Shown: positions 1 through 15,324 of the stretch, piece by piece
Layout of the letters: each line of letters begins with the position of its first letter
Numbering within the stretch: position 1 is the stretch's first letter
NCBI GenBank assembly: GCA_030490835.1
Contig: CM059971.1
Location: 126,574,564-126,638,563, forward strand
Direction: 5' to 3'
DNA length: 64,000 nucleotides
From: Annona cherimola
Taxonomy: Eukaryota; Streptophyta; Magnoliopsida; Magnoliales; Annonaceae
Position numbers and translations under genes: made by a program
Notes under the pieces: model-generated
What the model was told of the DNA's origin: nothing
The model's database searches: none
Seen by the model: the letters and a program-made list of their open reading frames with translations, nothing else

Positions 1-3000
1 AAAACCTACATTGTATTGAAAAGGTAAAGATTTGGGAGGAAATTGATTTGATTTCGGCATCTTCTTTGTTGACTAACAAAGTAAAATTTAAGAATTTTGA
101 ATTAAAAGTCATCCTCCACATATTCAGCTTGGCATGAAAAACCTAACAAAAAAATTTGAATTTATAGAAATCTCATTGTTTCCATTTGGAATAAGTCTTA
201 CGTGGTGGATTCCAATATATGTTTTATGCATATTATTTCTTTGTGATTTTTTTCGCATTTGAAGAAAATATCCAATTTGAGAATTTTTTGTCAAATAATT
301 CAAAAAAGTAAAGTCTATTTCAGACATATACATGCAGCAAGATTTTCTACTTGATTTCAATTTTTAAATGAATTAGCCAACTTATCATTTTTTAAATAAA
401 TGATTTTGTTAAAGAAACAATTATTGGATGAAGTAAAGGCCCAGTTTATTATTAAAAACTATATATATATATATATGCACGTGTAATCCAATGCTATAAA
501 ATAGAGTTTCATATCAATGACGTCACTTATCCACGGATTCCATTTTTTTTATAATAAACTATCTTATTAAAAATTTTGTAATTAAAATTTAGAAAAATAA
601 GAAAATCATGTCCAATAATATCAATATTTTCACTCTGAGAAAATATTGGTATTGTATAAATTTGTTTTTAAAACTTTCTAGTTTACCAATAAAATCGATA
701 ATACCTTCGGTAAATATGATTTTATCTTTTTCTCAAGCAACCGATAAATTAACGGACCCTACATAGCTTATTAATACGACCCCATAGGAATAATCAAAAT
801 AGTGGCCGGACAGTCATTAAAATAAATAAAGGGTGTGTTTCGTAATGTTTTAATAAAACTTTTCACTCTCCATAATTATCTTATTCTGTAATTATTTCTT
901 CATATTTTTTTATATAATTATCTTATTTTCAATCCTTGTACAATTATCCACGTAATTAATATGTCTATTTTAACTTTGAGTATTTATCTTTTCAAACTGG
1001 TTTGAAATCCGGACATTTCATACTAATCCAAAAACATTTTTTTTATAAACATGTTACTTTAGTTATAATTAATTTATAAACCAAGTTTTACTATTTTAGA
1101 TAAAATAAATACATACATATATTCAAAAATTGTAGAACTTAGACTTATAATTAAATATAACTAGATCAACATGTTTATAAAAGAAAATTTCAAAAAAAAA
1201 CAAAAAAAATATGTTCTGGACTGGTAAGATCATTTGGCAAGTTTATAATAGCCAAAACCCAAACGGTATTCGGATGCTTGGCGGCAGATGGCTTCTTTCG
1301 TCCGACGTGCATTTGCAAGCTTGTGTTAAGAGCCTGTGTATAATGGCGGAATGGGATGGGTGCGCCATGAGGAAATGGGAGGCCGATGGTATGCGCCTTG
1401 GAGCGCTGCGTGCTCCTAGGCGTATACACTCATTTTTTTAATTTTTTTTTTGAATTTTTTTTATAAAACTGTTAATATAAGTGTATTTAACATATTTATA
1501 AAAAATTTTCATTTTTGGAGTATTTTAGATATTTATTTTTTATTTTTAAAAATCAGTTAAATTACCTAAAATACCACTTATTTTTAAAAATAAAAAATAA
1601 ATATCTAAAATACTCCAAAAATGGTAAAAATTTATACACAAATTAAATACACATAGATTAACAATATTGTAAAAAAAATTTCAAAAATAAATAAAAAAAA
1701 TAGGTGTATGCACCCAGGAGCATGCAGCGCTGCATGCTCCCGAGAGCATACGATCGACGTCCGAGGAAATGCATGAAGTAGGATTATTGTGTACTGCAAT
1801 ATTAGAAATTATACTGACAATAGAAAAGTAGGTTGTTATATATGCTTATATCAAAACCACCAGGTTAAAATTTAAAAAAATGGGTAAACTTATAAGATAA
1901 TTTTTTCAAATAACCCAAAAAATTGTTTATAGAAAATCTCTTCACATTTCACATCCTGAAAACATGGCTAGTGCATCCTACACCAATTCGATGGTACCAC
2001 CTTTACACAAATTGGGTTGGATTTTATCGTTGCGGAGAGAGATCTTGCCGATGGGTCTGAGCGAAAAGCACGAAACCTTATCTTCAGAAAAAGATATATT
2101 CCTTCATGGACCCACCACCACTTCATGGGGAGAGATCGACCTTGAGGAGTGGCTGAAGAAATGAAAGGAAATAATTAGAAAGATGTTCAAGTGGGGGAGT
2201 ACAGGAAACCCAGGAAATGCATGTGGAATAAATGAAGTGGGATTCAAATCATTTGAATAAAGATAAGGACTAGAAGAAAGTAGACCCCAAGTACGAAAAA
2301 GAGCTTCAGACCAAGGCGTTATGGCAGCCACTGTAGAGTAATTTCAACCACGATATGAGTTTTGTAGAGAAGACCTCACTCCAACTGCCATGCGCAAGTG
2401 ATTTTTTTCGAGCATGCAATAAAATTTGCTAATTTCTTTCAAGGCTGTTAGCTGGCTTGCCATCTCATTGCTGAAGAATTAGGTGCATGGATGCTCCAGG
2501 ACGAGACCCCCGATACACTCATGCACAGAGCAACCAGTTGATGGAGAGTCCAACCTACCATTGACAACTTAATTCTAAAAACCTCAACAACAAAAAAAAA
2601 AAAAATAATCTGTTTACGAAAGTGGTGGCCCACACGGAAATTGAGAACTGGTGTGTAGAGATAGGAAGCTTGATGGGGTGATTTATGTATCCTTTCTACG
2701 CCTGTTCAAGATGAGTAGATGCAAAAAGGATGGGATGAGACTTCTAATTCCCATTTTTCCTTTTTCAGTACACAACAAACTCACTATTTCTATATACGGT
2801 ACTAATTTTCTCATTCCCAATATAAATTTTCACATCTCATTCCACTGATTATCTTGAATTACAGTATTATTATACTAAGGAGGATAGTTATTATATCTGT
2901 AATTCCTTTTTAAATCATTAGTTATATTTTTACGGGTATTATGTATCTTTTACTAACCCATTAAAACAGCCCTTAATTTTTAGGTCACTGCGAGTATAAC

Positions 3001-4092
3001 AGTCAGATTCATCTACTTCATTCATGGACAGGTCTGTTCTAGATCTATATACTTATCCACGAGAGAGGAAATGGTGGCTTAAGCATGCCTCATTCTCTGT
3101 TTCTAGTTTCTACAGCAGAGACACACGGGTATAGAGCAGAGAATGCATCGCCATCCAAAGTGGTGAATCCTCCTGCGTTAGTCAAGGCCTCAATCCTTCA
3201 AAATTAATAATCCTCGGACACAGGTGTCAGCATATGTAGGGGGGGTGGACGGTCCCACCACCCATGATATTATCATCGGTTAACTTTAAAAAATGTCTTC
3301 GCCTTTTGGGGATTTTGAGAAGTTTTGCACTGACTAGGCCAACATCCTCGGATCTTGCTTCTTTTAAGCTATAATTACTCAGATAGCTATGGATGAAATT
3401 TGTGTTAGGGAATTCCGAAAAGATGCCTGGCAAGCAACCAACTGCGCACTTGTAAAACGGCTACATCCTCTAGCAACTGCCATCCAATTCGAGCCAGCAG
3501 CGTGGTGCAGGTGGAGTGGATGAAAAAGATGCAGTATAAGATGACAAGTTAGGCACAGGTGTCAAATCTGCCTGCATTTTCCAGCCTATTCGTCATCGGC
3601 AACTAGCTTGTAGCACACATGACATGAGGGAAGGTCAATCAGATTCTAGAATTCCACTCACACATCAAGGGTGGACCACAAAGATCATGGACTTATTCTG
3701 GGGATCATCTCAGCGGCTGGACGCATGAAGTGTGCAGATCTCAAGACGGTAGCTCGTTTGGTGAAACCCATTTAGAAGGGTAAGATGTTGGTTGCAATCA
3801 ACATTTATATTAGAATTAATCAGCCGGGTAGGATGGATCTTGTGGTGCCCCCAGTTGGACTTGTGAAGCCTTTTTGTATTAACAAAGCAAAGCACTTACC
3901 CAACAATGAGAGGGACGTTGTGCCTGTTTACCCCATGTAACCGTCGGCCTCAATCCTCTCATCTCTCTCTACCAAATGGGTTGATTTCATAACTCTCTCT
4001 CAATAAATTAAATGTAGGTGTCATTCAAAATTCACATACCGTTTCAGTCCTCCAGTCTCTCTCCACTAGGCGATCTCTGAACGTTTGGTGTG
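1..4092. other. Intergenic, repeat-rich, no recognised gene
   Basis: AT-rich sequence. It contains a truncated copy of the TGTGTTTGG-type short transposon (about 831-970), a foldback element (1385-1755) and several short open frames without recognisable domains. The frame at 1964-2164 (66 codons) opens on an ATG but is followed by a run of stops and matches nothing I know. CT-rich tracts at about 3960-4070 could be leader sequence of the RING-H2 gene that follows. Confidence 0.6.
1385..1755. mobile_element. Foldback MITE, palindromic, GGGAGCA-type ends
   Basis: The left arm (GATGGTATGC at 1385-1394) pairs with the right arm (GCATACGATC at 1746-1755). The GC-rich ends each contain a smaller palindrome built on GCGCT flanked by GGAGCA/TGCTCC. 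The AT-rich interior is a long inverted repeat: the half at about 1450-1560 is the reverse complement of about 1565-1690. The same core recurs at about 32.1, 36.3, 36.8 and 40.0 kb, so this is a family of non-autonomous elements. No target-site duplication could be fixed here. Confidence 0.7.
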
Positions 4093-5351
4093 ATGGGCCT
4101 TCCCCAGACAACCCCTTCTCATCCCTATCCTCCATCGCTCCAGCTCAAGCTCTACCAGGCATTCATTTTCTCTGTGCCAATCCTCTTCACCATAATCCTG
4201 TTCCTCTTGTTTTATCTCTTCTACCTCAAGAAAAGGTCTTCCGCTCTCTCCTCACCTTCTCAAATCAATGCAACCATCTTCAGTGGAGCTCCTACGATCA
4301 TCTCCTTGGTAATATGACTACACCCACTACCTTATCCGGCTTCTTCTGGATGTATGTTTAATCGAATTCCATTCCCCAAATGATGATTCGTGACTATCCA
4401 GAAGAAATAGCTTCTTGATTGAGTCAATTCCAAATCCCACTTGGAAGTAAACCAATCCAGATTTGCTGAGCACTCCCACCTTTGTGTAAGGAGTAATTCA
4501 ACAGGACTGTGTGTCCAAGCGCAAGCGAACTTCTTCTCCAACCGAATTTTCACAAATTTGATTTCTCGCGATAGGGACTGACTGTCCACCATCTAGATAG
4601 ATTTTCTGCGCATGAGGCCGCAAGTTGGATTCCACCTGAAAAAAAATACAGCCAATGATCCAAGATTGCACTTTCAGCTGATTTCTAAGAGAATTTACGA
4701 GCCATAAAAGGCTCTTTTTAAATGGCGTTGCTTTGTTAGTTCTGACAGTAAATCAAACTGCTACTCTTGCACTTTTCTTCCACAGCCATATGATGTGGGG
4801 TTGAAGAAGGACCTCAAGGAAAAGCTTTCAACTGTTATCTTTGATGAAGATTTGAAGGCCAGAGATCCTCAGTATGTAGCTTCCTCTCCATCATCTCTGT
4901 CGATTTTGTTTACTAGCTAAAGCTACATTGAAACCGGATGCATCAAGATTATTGCAATATTTCCATTACATGCAGATGCTGCGTTTGCTTGGCAGATTTT
5001 GAGATCCAAGAGCCTTTGCACCAGATCCCCTTATGCAAGCACATCTTCCACTTTGACTGCATTCACCACTGGCTCGTGTCCAACGCTACTTGCCCACTGT
5101 GCCGGGCCCTGATTCATCCTGCGAGAACAATGTCATCTCTCCAAACAGACATACCTCGGCTGCCAAATGGTGAGTCCAACAACTCACTGCAAGACCTGGG
5201 AGATGGCACCGTATCAAGAGTTAGCTCTGATGTCGCAAATTTTTCAAGCCAAGTGCGATTATACACGACAACAGCTGAGGGATCGAGCACTGGAGGGCCA
5301 TGGTCCCTGGCAGATAGAAGCCAGGGTCGGGTACACACCCCATCACCCTGA
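4093..5351 (+). CDS. RING-H2 finger protein, ATL family E3 ubiquitin ligase
   Basis: Three exons: 4093-4308, 4786-4871 and 4976-5351, with GT-AG junctions (GTAATA/CACAG, GTATGT/TGCAG); the spliced frame gives 225 residues. Residues 21-46 are a strongly hydrophobic membrane segment, followed by basic residues (KKR). Residues 73-86 resemble the GLD-type motif of ATL proteins (PYDVGLKKDLKEKL). The RING-H2 is at 102-143: C102, C105, C121, H123, H126, C129, C140, C143, with Trp133 at the usual E2-contact position. The tail is Ser/Thr-rich. Known role of the family: membrane-anchored E3 ligases passing ubiquitin from an E2 to substrates, often in stress or defence. Most ATL genes lack introns; an intron-containing subgroup (ATL7/ATL58/ATL59-like) fits better. 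The ATG at 4093 follows an in-frame GTG and is the only credible start. Substrate unknown. Confidence 0.88.
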
Positions 5352-6256
5352 TCAGTAGTGACATGGGAGATTCACATTATGGCTTCAATGTATTATTAGT
5401 CTTAATCATTACGTGGTTGAGTTTGCAACATTAGTCTTAATCGTTGGATGGAAGCAAATTGAACATGCAAATTTGTTTGCTTATCCCACTCGTTCGACAA
5501 TCAAGACGATCCTCATTACTTTATTCAAAAAAAAAAAAAAAAAAAGATGATCCTCATTGCAGAAAACTAGCTCCTCATAAATGAAGACTGTGAGGTAAGC
5601 AATTCAGTTTTCCCCTGCAGAAATGGTATCTGTCCTACTGCAAATGGAATGTCTAACAAAAAGATACATCTACCTTTTGTACATAGATATATCTACTATG
5701 TGGTGTGTTAATTTGTATTTGCTGCGTTGCTGCGCTGTCGAAGGCAACTTTCTCACTAGCATTGTGTTGAAAGGTAGTCACAAGAAGGGTAAAAACATGA
5801 TCGTTTTTTGGCCTGGTGGTGATTGTGGTGGACCAACCTGTTGGACGTATAAATCTTATTGCAGGTAGCGGCATGGCCATATCCAGCAATTCTGCTTGAG
5901 GAAGTCCCTTGTCCTCAACAGGCCAACAAATAAGAAGAGGAGTCGAGAGAAGTTAATGGCAAATGAGATCTATCGGATAGGTTGGCATCAAAACCAGAAT
6001 AGCTGAACCAAAGCCACAGCCTAGAAATCTAAATAGCCCAACGTTTTGGTTAGAACCAGTTGGATCTTCTTAAAACAGTGTTTGTTGCCACGTCTCAGCA
6101 ATTAAAGGGTAGAAATTGATTCCATTTCCTTTCTGTTACAACTTACAAGAGCATGAAAATAATAATGATAATGATCATTTTCAGAAGCCTTAAGGGCACA
6201 TATGGAATTTATCAAGTGATATACAGGTATAAATGCACTTTGACCTAAGTTAGACT
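5352..6256. other. Intergenic / converging 3' untranslated regions
   Basis: This lies between two convergent genes: the RING-H2 gene ends at 5351 (+) and the DUF3110-like gene ends at 6257 (-). It holds an A-run at about 5527-5545 and no recognisable coding frame. It probably contains the 3' untranslated regions and polyadenylation sites of both. Confidence 0.6.
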
Positions 6257-9200
6257 TCACATCACATCCTCTTGGTCTTCCAAAGACCTCTTTCTTGCTC
6301 TGAGATTCTGCTTGAGGCTTTCAGGCAAAGGTGGTGTTCTTCCTCGACGAAAAAGAACAGCAAGTCCTCTCATTTTGTGACAAATATCAAAGACCTGCAA
6401 ACAAATATGAAAATGTTATCAAGCATCAACAAGTAAGGTGGAAACAGAGACAACCAGTTCTCACCGATGAAGCTTCCAGCTCTGCAATGCCTTCACAACC
6501 TTGACCGCCTCCCTGTAGTAGATCACAGTATCTCACTGCATCTTGCTCATCTTCAAATACCTGATAATGAGATCTCATCATACTCACAGCTTGAAATAAT
6601 CACAACCAAAATTTCAATGACGAAATACATCATATCATCATGGTAGGTAACATTGATAAATAGAAAACAGAGGACGCCAGCCAATGCATCATGATTATTT
6701 GAAACATATAATTTTAAGATGTACAAAGATTTACAAATGTTAAACAGTCACAAGTAGAAAATGATCACCCTTCGAAAGTGATGCACAACGTTTTATTATT
6801 GTCTTTTGGCTGAACATATCATCCCATGCAGAGGGATTTCAAGAAACAGAATTACACAAAATAAGTGAAGTGACGAGAAATTTCAGTAAAATATTGTTGG
6901 CAATAGCCAAAGTGACATGTATTGACATTGAAGAGGTGGAAAAACAAGTTTGGAAACTCTTATACTGTCCATTCCAAGGTTCATTGCATGCCAAATTAAC
7001 ATATTCTGGGCAAGATTAAACTACTTTCAGGTGAAAATAATGTAGTATTTATCAGGTTAATATGAAATTAAAAAACACTGCTAAAAAGCACAAAGCGAGC
7101 AAGAAGGAATCATGACACGATAATGGAGAATACTAGCACTAGCTTTTTTTCCAAAATATGGGGAAGAGAATCATCTTCTGTAGATAATTCATGCAATTAA
7201 GCTCATGAAATGATGATACTATATGCCTGTCAAAAACAAAAGGAAAATCCACCGAACTATTGGGCATGATAAACTAACTTCAAACATTGCAAAGCACAAT
7301 GATAGTGCTGAAATGCTTTGACATACAACTTCACATTTAACAGTCCGTTACCATTTTTATTTTATGTTTCAAGCACACTTCGCATTCCTCTTAGGTCACC
7401 CATCTGCACCATTGTTACAGTTGAAGGCACTTCCTCAGGGTTTCTGTATTTACAGGCTTAACAAAGGACCCAATGGAGATGCATAACTATGACTGAGCCA
7501 AATGTTTCTGCAAATTGCTTATGTCGATATTTCAGACTCTGTTTTATTTATTGCTTCCTTTTTCCCTTTTTCCACAAGGTTTCAGTTTCATCGTGAGTCT
7601 ATCAAAGGCTATCATATTCAATCAGACAGTCAAGGCACTCCTTCCATAAAAAAAGAAAAAAAGAAAAAGAAATATCAGCTGAAAACTATCTGATGCCTAA
7701 CGGAAGAATAAAAAAATAAATCTAAAGGAAGGTAACACCCTAAAGATATTAGCATTCATTAAACCGCTTGAATCATGCAACCTCCAGATTATAACAATGC
7801 TACAAGTGAAAGGAGAATTCTTTTCTTCTGAAATTACACCAATAATGAATAAAAGACAGGTACTGACACTTACCAGGACACCTTCTCTGACATCCTCAAC
7901 AAGCATTTGGAACTTTGTACTTGTTTTTGGCTTCGCCTCCTTTCCAATTTCTGATCTCAATTTTCTTCCTTTTGAAAACAACATCCCAAGCTCTCGTTCA
8001 ACCTCACTGTAGGAAGGAAGAAGTCCATTAGGCTAAAGGTGACAAGATTTGCCAAGAGGTAGGAAGGTCAAAGTAACCAGACAAACCTGCGATTTCTTCG
8101 TGTTTTCATGGTGCAAAGTTGATTTTCCCTTTGAGTCAGAACATAAACAGGCTTCGTGCTGTCTCTCCATGGATTGGCCTCCAAGACTATGGAAAAGCAA
8201 AAGGAAGAACATTAAAAAGGGTACTTAGAGCAAGTGGGAAAATATGAACAGAAGTACTGATTAACCAAAACAACAACTTGCAGTCACCACAAAACAAACA
8301 CTCGCAGAGGGCCAATACTAAATTTATGAGTTGTGCTATATCAATGCAAAAATATCGCATAACTTGTCAAAAGTGTGCACTATAAATCAACCAACTTTGC
8401 ATACCCTATATATCACAAAATGATTCATTAAGGTCCCAAATTTCACCGAATAAAAACTAGTACAAACACAGTGTAATGTCTTCTTACTTTCCAAATTATT
8501 AGATGTACGAACATGTGAAAATATTCACAAAAAGCACATCTCCTTGATATGAATGATGTTTTAGTGGGAGAGAGAAGATGCCACAAGGCAGTTTAGCTCC
8601 AAGGCATGTGAAGTGAAGGTAAAGAAATTCACAAGAAGTCTACAAACATATCTCGTGGCATTTACAAGAAATATGGAACATTTCATCATTCAAAATTTGA
8701 ACAGAAATTTGCTGGTCTTCAAGTGGCTGCAGATTAACAAGTTCTTCACACCACATTTTTTGGTTTTTCCAGAATACAGAGGTAATATCATAAAAGGAAA
8801 CCAAGAAATTCATTGATTTTTACCAAGTGTTGACAATTCCCAAGGGAAACAAACAAGAATTTTCTCTATATCAACATCTGGAATTACATCGCTTAAAGGA
8901 TTGGCAGTAACATTATACAAAGAATGAAAGGAAAGTGTGAAGTCAGAAGCATCATTTTGTCAGGAGTATGTAAACCGACTTCATTAAGTCTGTGGGCCAC
9001 TCCTAATTCAGGTTCCCTTGTCAGAAACACGTAAAAGCAATGGGGCCTAAGATAAGTCATAAATAAGGGTCATTGTTATTATTCTATGTAAGTTTTCTGT
9101 TGAAACTCAAGCTTCATAGTTAGAGTCTATTGCCTGCAGGCATGTGTAGTGAGGTATCTAAGAAACATTTTTAAATTCGAGCAAAGCTATTTGCTTGCAT

Positions 9201-10095
9201 TCCTGTTTTGGTGTAGTTGGTTCTTTTGCTATTTAGCATATTGCTAGCATTCTTCAATGAGGCTCACTTGTGCGCTTTCCGCTGCCACCAACCAGCGGCA
9301 CGCTATCAAAATCTAGCCAATTGGGTCGTTACTTTGTCAGATCGTTTAGTGATAAAATTGATCGGCGTAATTATTCTGTCAGATTCGGATAGAGAGATTA
9401 TAGCAGTAAATCATATTAAAGCAGAGTGATTAAGTGAAACTCTGCCGGATTCGAGCCGGATGAAGTCTACGAAGGTAGCAGCTTAAAAAGATGGTGTCAA
9501 CACATTTTTATGGGGTAACTAGGATCCCCTCCCACCCTCTGTTGAATTGGATGCTCATTCGCAATCGTTTTTCGAATTCTTTTCCTTTCGGAAACCGACT
9601 TACTTTCATTTGCACATTTTTCTGATTATCATGAAATACATGAACAACCAAAAGAAAAATAATTGCAGTGGAACTCGAAGAAGAATGAAACAAGTTGAAG
9701 GGATGGACGGACAGACCGTCGTAACTGCTGGAATCGATGCTCTGCTCGAGGTGCCGACGCATCCCGTAGGCGCGGGAAGAAACACGCTTCACAAATTCGT
9801 CGGAGCTGCCCGGGATCGTGCCATCCATGCCAAGGGCCCTCTCCAGATCGCTGTCGTCGTTGTTGCTGCCTTCTCCACGAGCCCTGGATGATCTGCTGCA
9901 GGCGGCGATCCTTATTGTTCGCGGCCGATGCCAGCTGGCGGTAGAAGAAGCGTCGGAGAAAGTAGGGATCGAGGCGGTTGATGCTGCTCGTATTTTACTA
10001 TTTCTTCGGGAGCAGGAAAAGAAGGCGATCCTCCGACGTGGCCACTGCCGATGGACAATAGACACGGAAGGGGAGATGGAAGGAAGAGATTCCAT
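6257..10095 (-). CDS. DUF3110-domain protein, probably plastid-targeted
   Basis: Five exons on the minus strand: 10095-9717, 8186-8087, 8006-7874, 6560-6465, 6394-6257. All junctions are GT-AG and phases agree, giving 281 residues. Residues 1 to about 75 are rich in Ser, Arg and Ala with few acidic residues, like a chloroplast transit peptide. Residues about 138-235 read as a DUF3110-type domain: a strand with PVYVLTQRENQ, then VLVFEDEQDAVRYCDLL, then IAELEASSVFDICHKM. A basic tail (LRARKRSLEDQEDVM) ends the protein. The family is conserved in plants and cyanobacteria and, as far as I know, has no established function. The start is the first in-frame ATG of an open 5' exon. Intron 1 is about 1.5 kb and intron 3 about 1.3 kb. 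The family call rests on pattern recognition, without a search. Confidence 0.75.
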
Positions 10096-10197
10096 GAAGA
10101 ATCAACCTCTGTCTTCCTTGGTCTTTCTACTGCAAACGGAGAAATGAGGGGATGGGCGGGAAGGAGGAAGAAAGAAGGAAGCGAATTTGACGACGAT

Positions 10198-10418
10198 CTT
10201 GGCCTCGAGAGCTGCGTGTGCCTCAAGCCTACCTCACAAGATTTTTTGTTTTTCGCGTTTTTCGGTTTTCCCTTTTTTCATCCTTTCTTCTCTTTTAGCT
10301 TTTCTATATATCTTGGCCTCGAGAGCTGCCTGTGCCTCAAGCCTACCTCACAAGATTTTTTGTTTTTCGCGTTTTTCGGTTTTCCCTTTTTTCATCCTTT
10401 CTTCTCTTTTAGCTTTTC

Positions 10419-10421
<3 letters not shown>
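10198..10421. repeat. 114-bp tandem duplication upstream of the DUF3110-like gene
   Basis: Two near-identical copies begin at about 10199 and 10313 (GGCCTCGAGAGCTGC at 10201 and 10315). They differ by few bases (for example gcgtgtg versus cctgtg) and by a short TATATA at the junction. The second copy runs directly into the TA microsatellite. The block is about 100 bp upstream of the ATG at 10095 on the minus strand, so it lies in the promoter or leader. The open frames here on the plus strand only translate the repeat. Confidence 0.9.

Positions 10422-10422
<1 letters not shown>

Positions 10423-10480
<58 letters not shown>
10423..10480. repeat. (TA)n microsatellite
   Basis: Uninterrupted alternating TA of nearly 60 bases directly after the 114-bp duplication. 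Length is likely to vary between alleles. Confidence 0.95.
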
Positions 10481-10481
<1 letters not shown>

Positions 10482-12136
10482 GCCGGAAATCAAGTAAACA
10501 ATTTTTATAAATTCAATAACAAAACTTTTCAAATTAAAAATTTTTATTTTCTAAAATTATTTTACTTTTAATTATTTTCTTATATCTTTGTGTACAACTA
10601 CTTTACTTTTTAATTATTTTCATGCAAATACTCATACGAATAATTTATTTTAACTTTATTCTTCATTGTTATTATTATCATACAACATCATTTATGCAAC
10701 TTCAAAAACTTAATTTTCATTTCCTAAAGACACTCAAAATATAATAAAACATCAACCTTACATGCTTGATATTGTTGTCGTATAAAATAGTAAGATGTGT
10801 TCCAAACTATATAAAATTCTTAAATCGAACCTATATTTATGCGGGGAGTGTAATGATATATATTAGAAATAAGTAAAGTTATATTGAAAATGGGTAAAAT
10901 TGCAGTAAAAATTAAAAAAAACTGTCTTAAAAATTGAAACATTTTCTTGGGAATAGTGAAATAAATTTAATCCAAAAATCTTGTATGGGAACACACCCTT
11001 AGGAAATTATGATGAGAAAAAAATTACCCATAAACAATTTAATGATGATGATGATAATAATAATAATATACTGAACAATAGGAAGAAAGTTGGCTACGTG
11101 CTCGAGCTGCAGTGTTACTCACCAATTCAAACGTGCTACAGCTCAACAAGCAACCAAAAGTTTTAATGGCAACGGGATACGAGGACTTCTCACAAATCAG
11201 AATTGTCAACAGCTAGTTTTCGTCACTCAACTGTCTACCATTCGCAGGCCCGAAACGCCCATAGCTCTCGTCACCGAGCTTTAATATTTATGTTTGGAAA
11301 TCTTAAGAGACGTTTGATTAAGGATATGGGTGGAATGGTATGGGATTTCTCCAAAGATGTACCTTTATCCACATTTTTCAACGAATGATTCAATGGATGT
11401 TGGGTAAGTTGAAATTTCGTGGGAAATAGGAAAAAAAAAAATTTTTAAAATGAGTGATTAATAATAAATAATAAAAACCTATGAATAATAAAAAATGATA
11501 AGAGTATAGTTGTAATAAATAAATTTCTTGCAAATGGTTGACAGAAAAATAATTAACATGTAAGGGTAAAAGTAAAAAAAATAATATGATTGATAAAGCA
11601 ATTATTAGTATCGAAAAACAAAATCCCACAATTTGCCACTGTTTTCCACTTTGGCCAATTCACAAACATCCTCTTAATAACTTAACAACTTTATTTTTTC
11701 AACTTTACTCTTATAATCCAATTATTTTTCTTTTCAACTACTATTTATTTCAAATTTACTCATACAATTTCACATGAATCACACAATTCTCAAAATAATC
11801 TTTTATTCATGAAATTTTTACACATGGTTATCACAACCTTGCCAAATTAATACGATGGGACTAAATTTTTCCCATTAGCAAACTCACTCATTAATAACCT
11901 CTCTTACTAAACACTACGCCTAAGCGTAGGCATCAATATAACCGGGGGCTAATAACATTTTTTTGTTTTTCATAAACATGTTCAACTCAATTTCACCCCT
12001 TATACTTGATTTTTTAAATGAAAAATAAGTATATAAAAATATTATGAAATGATGAAACCTAATATATAAGATAAATACACTTACAAAAATATGTTTATGA
12101 AAAAAATTAAAGAAAATCAGAAAACACATATTGTAT

Positions 12137-12395
12137 GTGTGTGTTTGGTAATAAGTAAATCTAAAACTTTTCACTCTCCACGAATATTCTATTTTTTAAT
12201 CATTTCTTTACATTTTTCTATACAACTATTTTACTTTTCAAACATTTCTACACAACTACCAACACAACTAACCTATCTATTTCAACTTTATCCTATTTAT
12301 TCTTCATCATTATCCCTATCATATTACATCATTTAACAAATTCTACTTTCTACAACTTTTCAGCAAAAGTTTTTTTTATTCCTATATACACCTTA
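12137..12395. mobile_element. TGTGTTTGG-family MITE
   Basis: It begins TGTGTTTGGTAATAAG and carries the family's recognisable interior in order: ACTTTTCACTCTCCA, then CAACTATTTTACTTTTCAA, then CACAACTAACCTATCTATTT, then CATCATTATC and ATATTACATCATTT. It ends near an AAAAGTTTT block. At least ten copies or fragments occur in the window in both orientations. Confidence 0.65.
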
Positions 12396-12478
12396 TGGGG
12401 GCTGACCAAGCAATTCGCAAACCAAAGACCGGCTTTACAGTTATAATTCTAAACTTCGCAATACTCGGGCTAGATCAT

Positions 12479-12480
<2 letters not shown>

Positions 12481-12511
<31 letters not shown>
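12481..12511 (+). repeat. Homopolymer G run of 31
   Basis: 31 consecutive G residues, unusually long for an AT-rich plant intergenic region. It could form G-quadruplex structure and is prone to length error in sequencing. Confidence 0.95.
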
Positions 12512-12512
<1 letters not shown>

Positions 12513-12879
12513 TTACTAAGACAGCTAGCCATCTCCCAAAACCAAGCTCCATGTCAAAATCATCCCCCTCCCACATGAATTTTCCCACCGCTCCTCAGAT
12601 GACAAACTTGGAATTTAAATGAAAGTAAACTGGATGATCTGGGATTGATATGGGAAAATAAAACCCACGCAACTACTGTCAAATATGAACTAACTGCATT
12701 ATCCAATAACAAGTATAAGACGCTACAACACGCACTAAAGCCCGAATGAGTGCATCTAAATCAGAAATGACAAAATTGCAAACAATTTCTCGTCCCCAAA
12801 GAATTGTTCCCATTCATTGTTGGGGGAAAAAAAAAAAAACTGAAATAAGCCCCAATTGAAATAAAAGTAATGCAAAAGC

Positions 12880-15321
<2,442 letters not shown>

Positions 15322-15324
15322 CTC

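Larger units (their letters stand above)
10481..12879. other. Intergenic, transposon-derived AT-rich sequence
   Basis: No gene recognised. It contains a partial TGTGTTTGG-type element (about 10505-10770), a related stretch (about 11600-11800), a fuller copy at 12137-12395, and a 31-base G run at 12481-12511. The 3' untranslated region of RPL7 should lie at its right edge (minus strand). Confidence 0.6.

Noticed and set aside
1190..1441. Overlapping frames on both strands (76 and 79 codons)
   Set aside because: They lie over the end of a foldback element and have no domain; likely chance frames.
10051..10510. Two overlapping plus-strand frames of 107-148 codons with repeated FFAFFGFPFFHPFF-like segments
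   Set aside because: They translate the 114-bp tandem duplication and the TA microsatellite, opposite the 5' end of the DUF3110-like gene.
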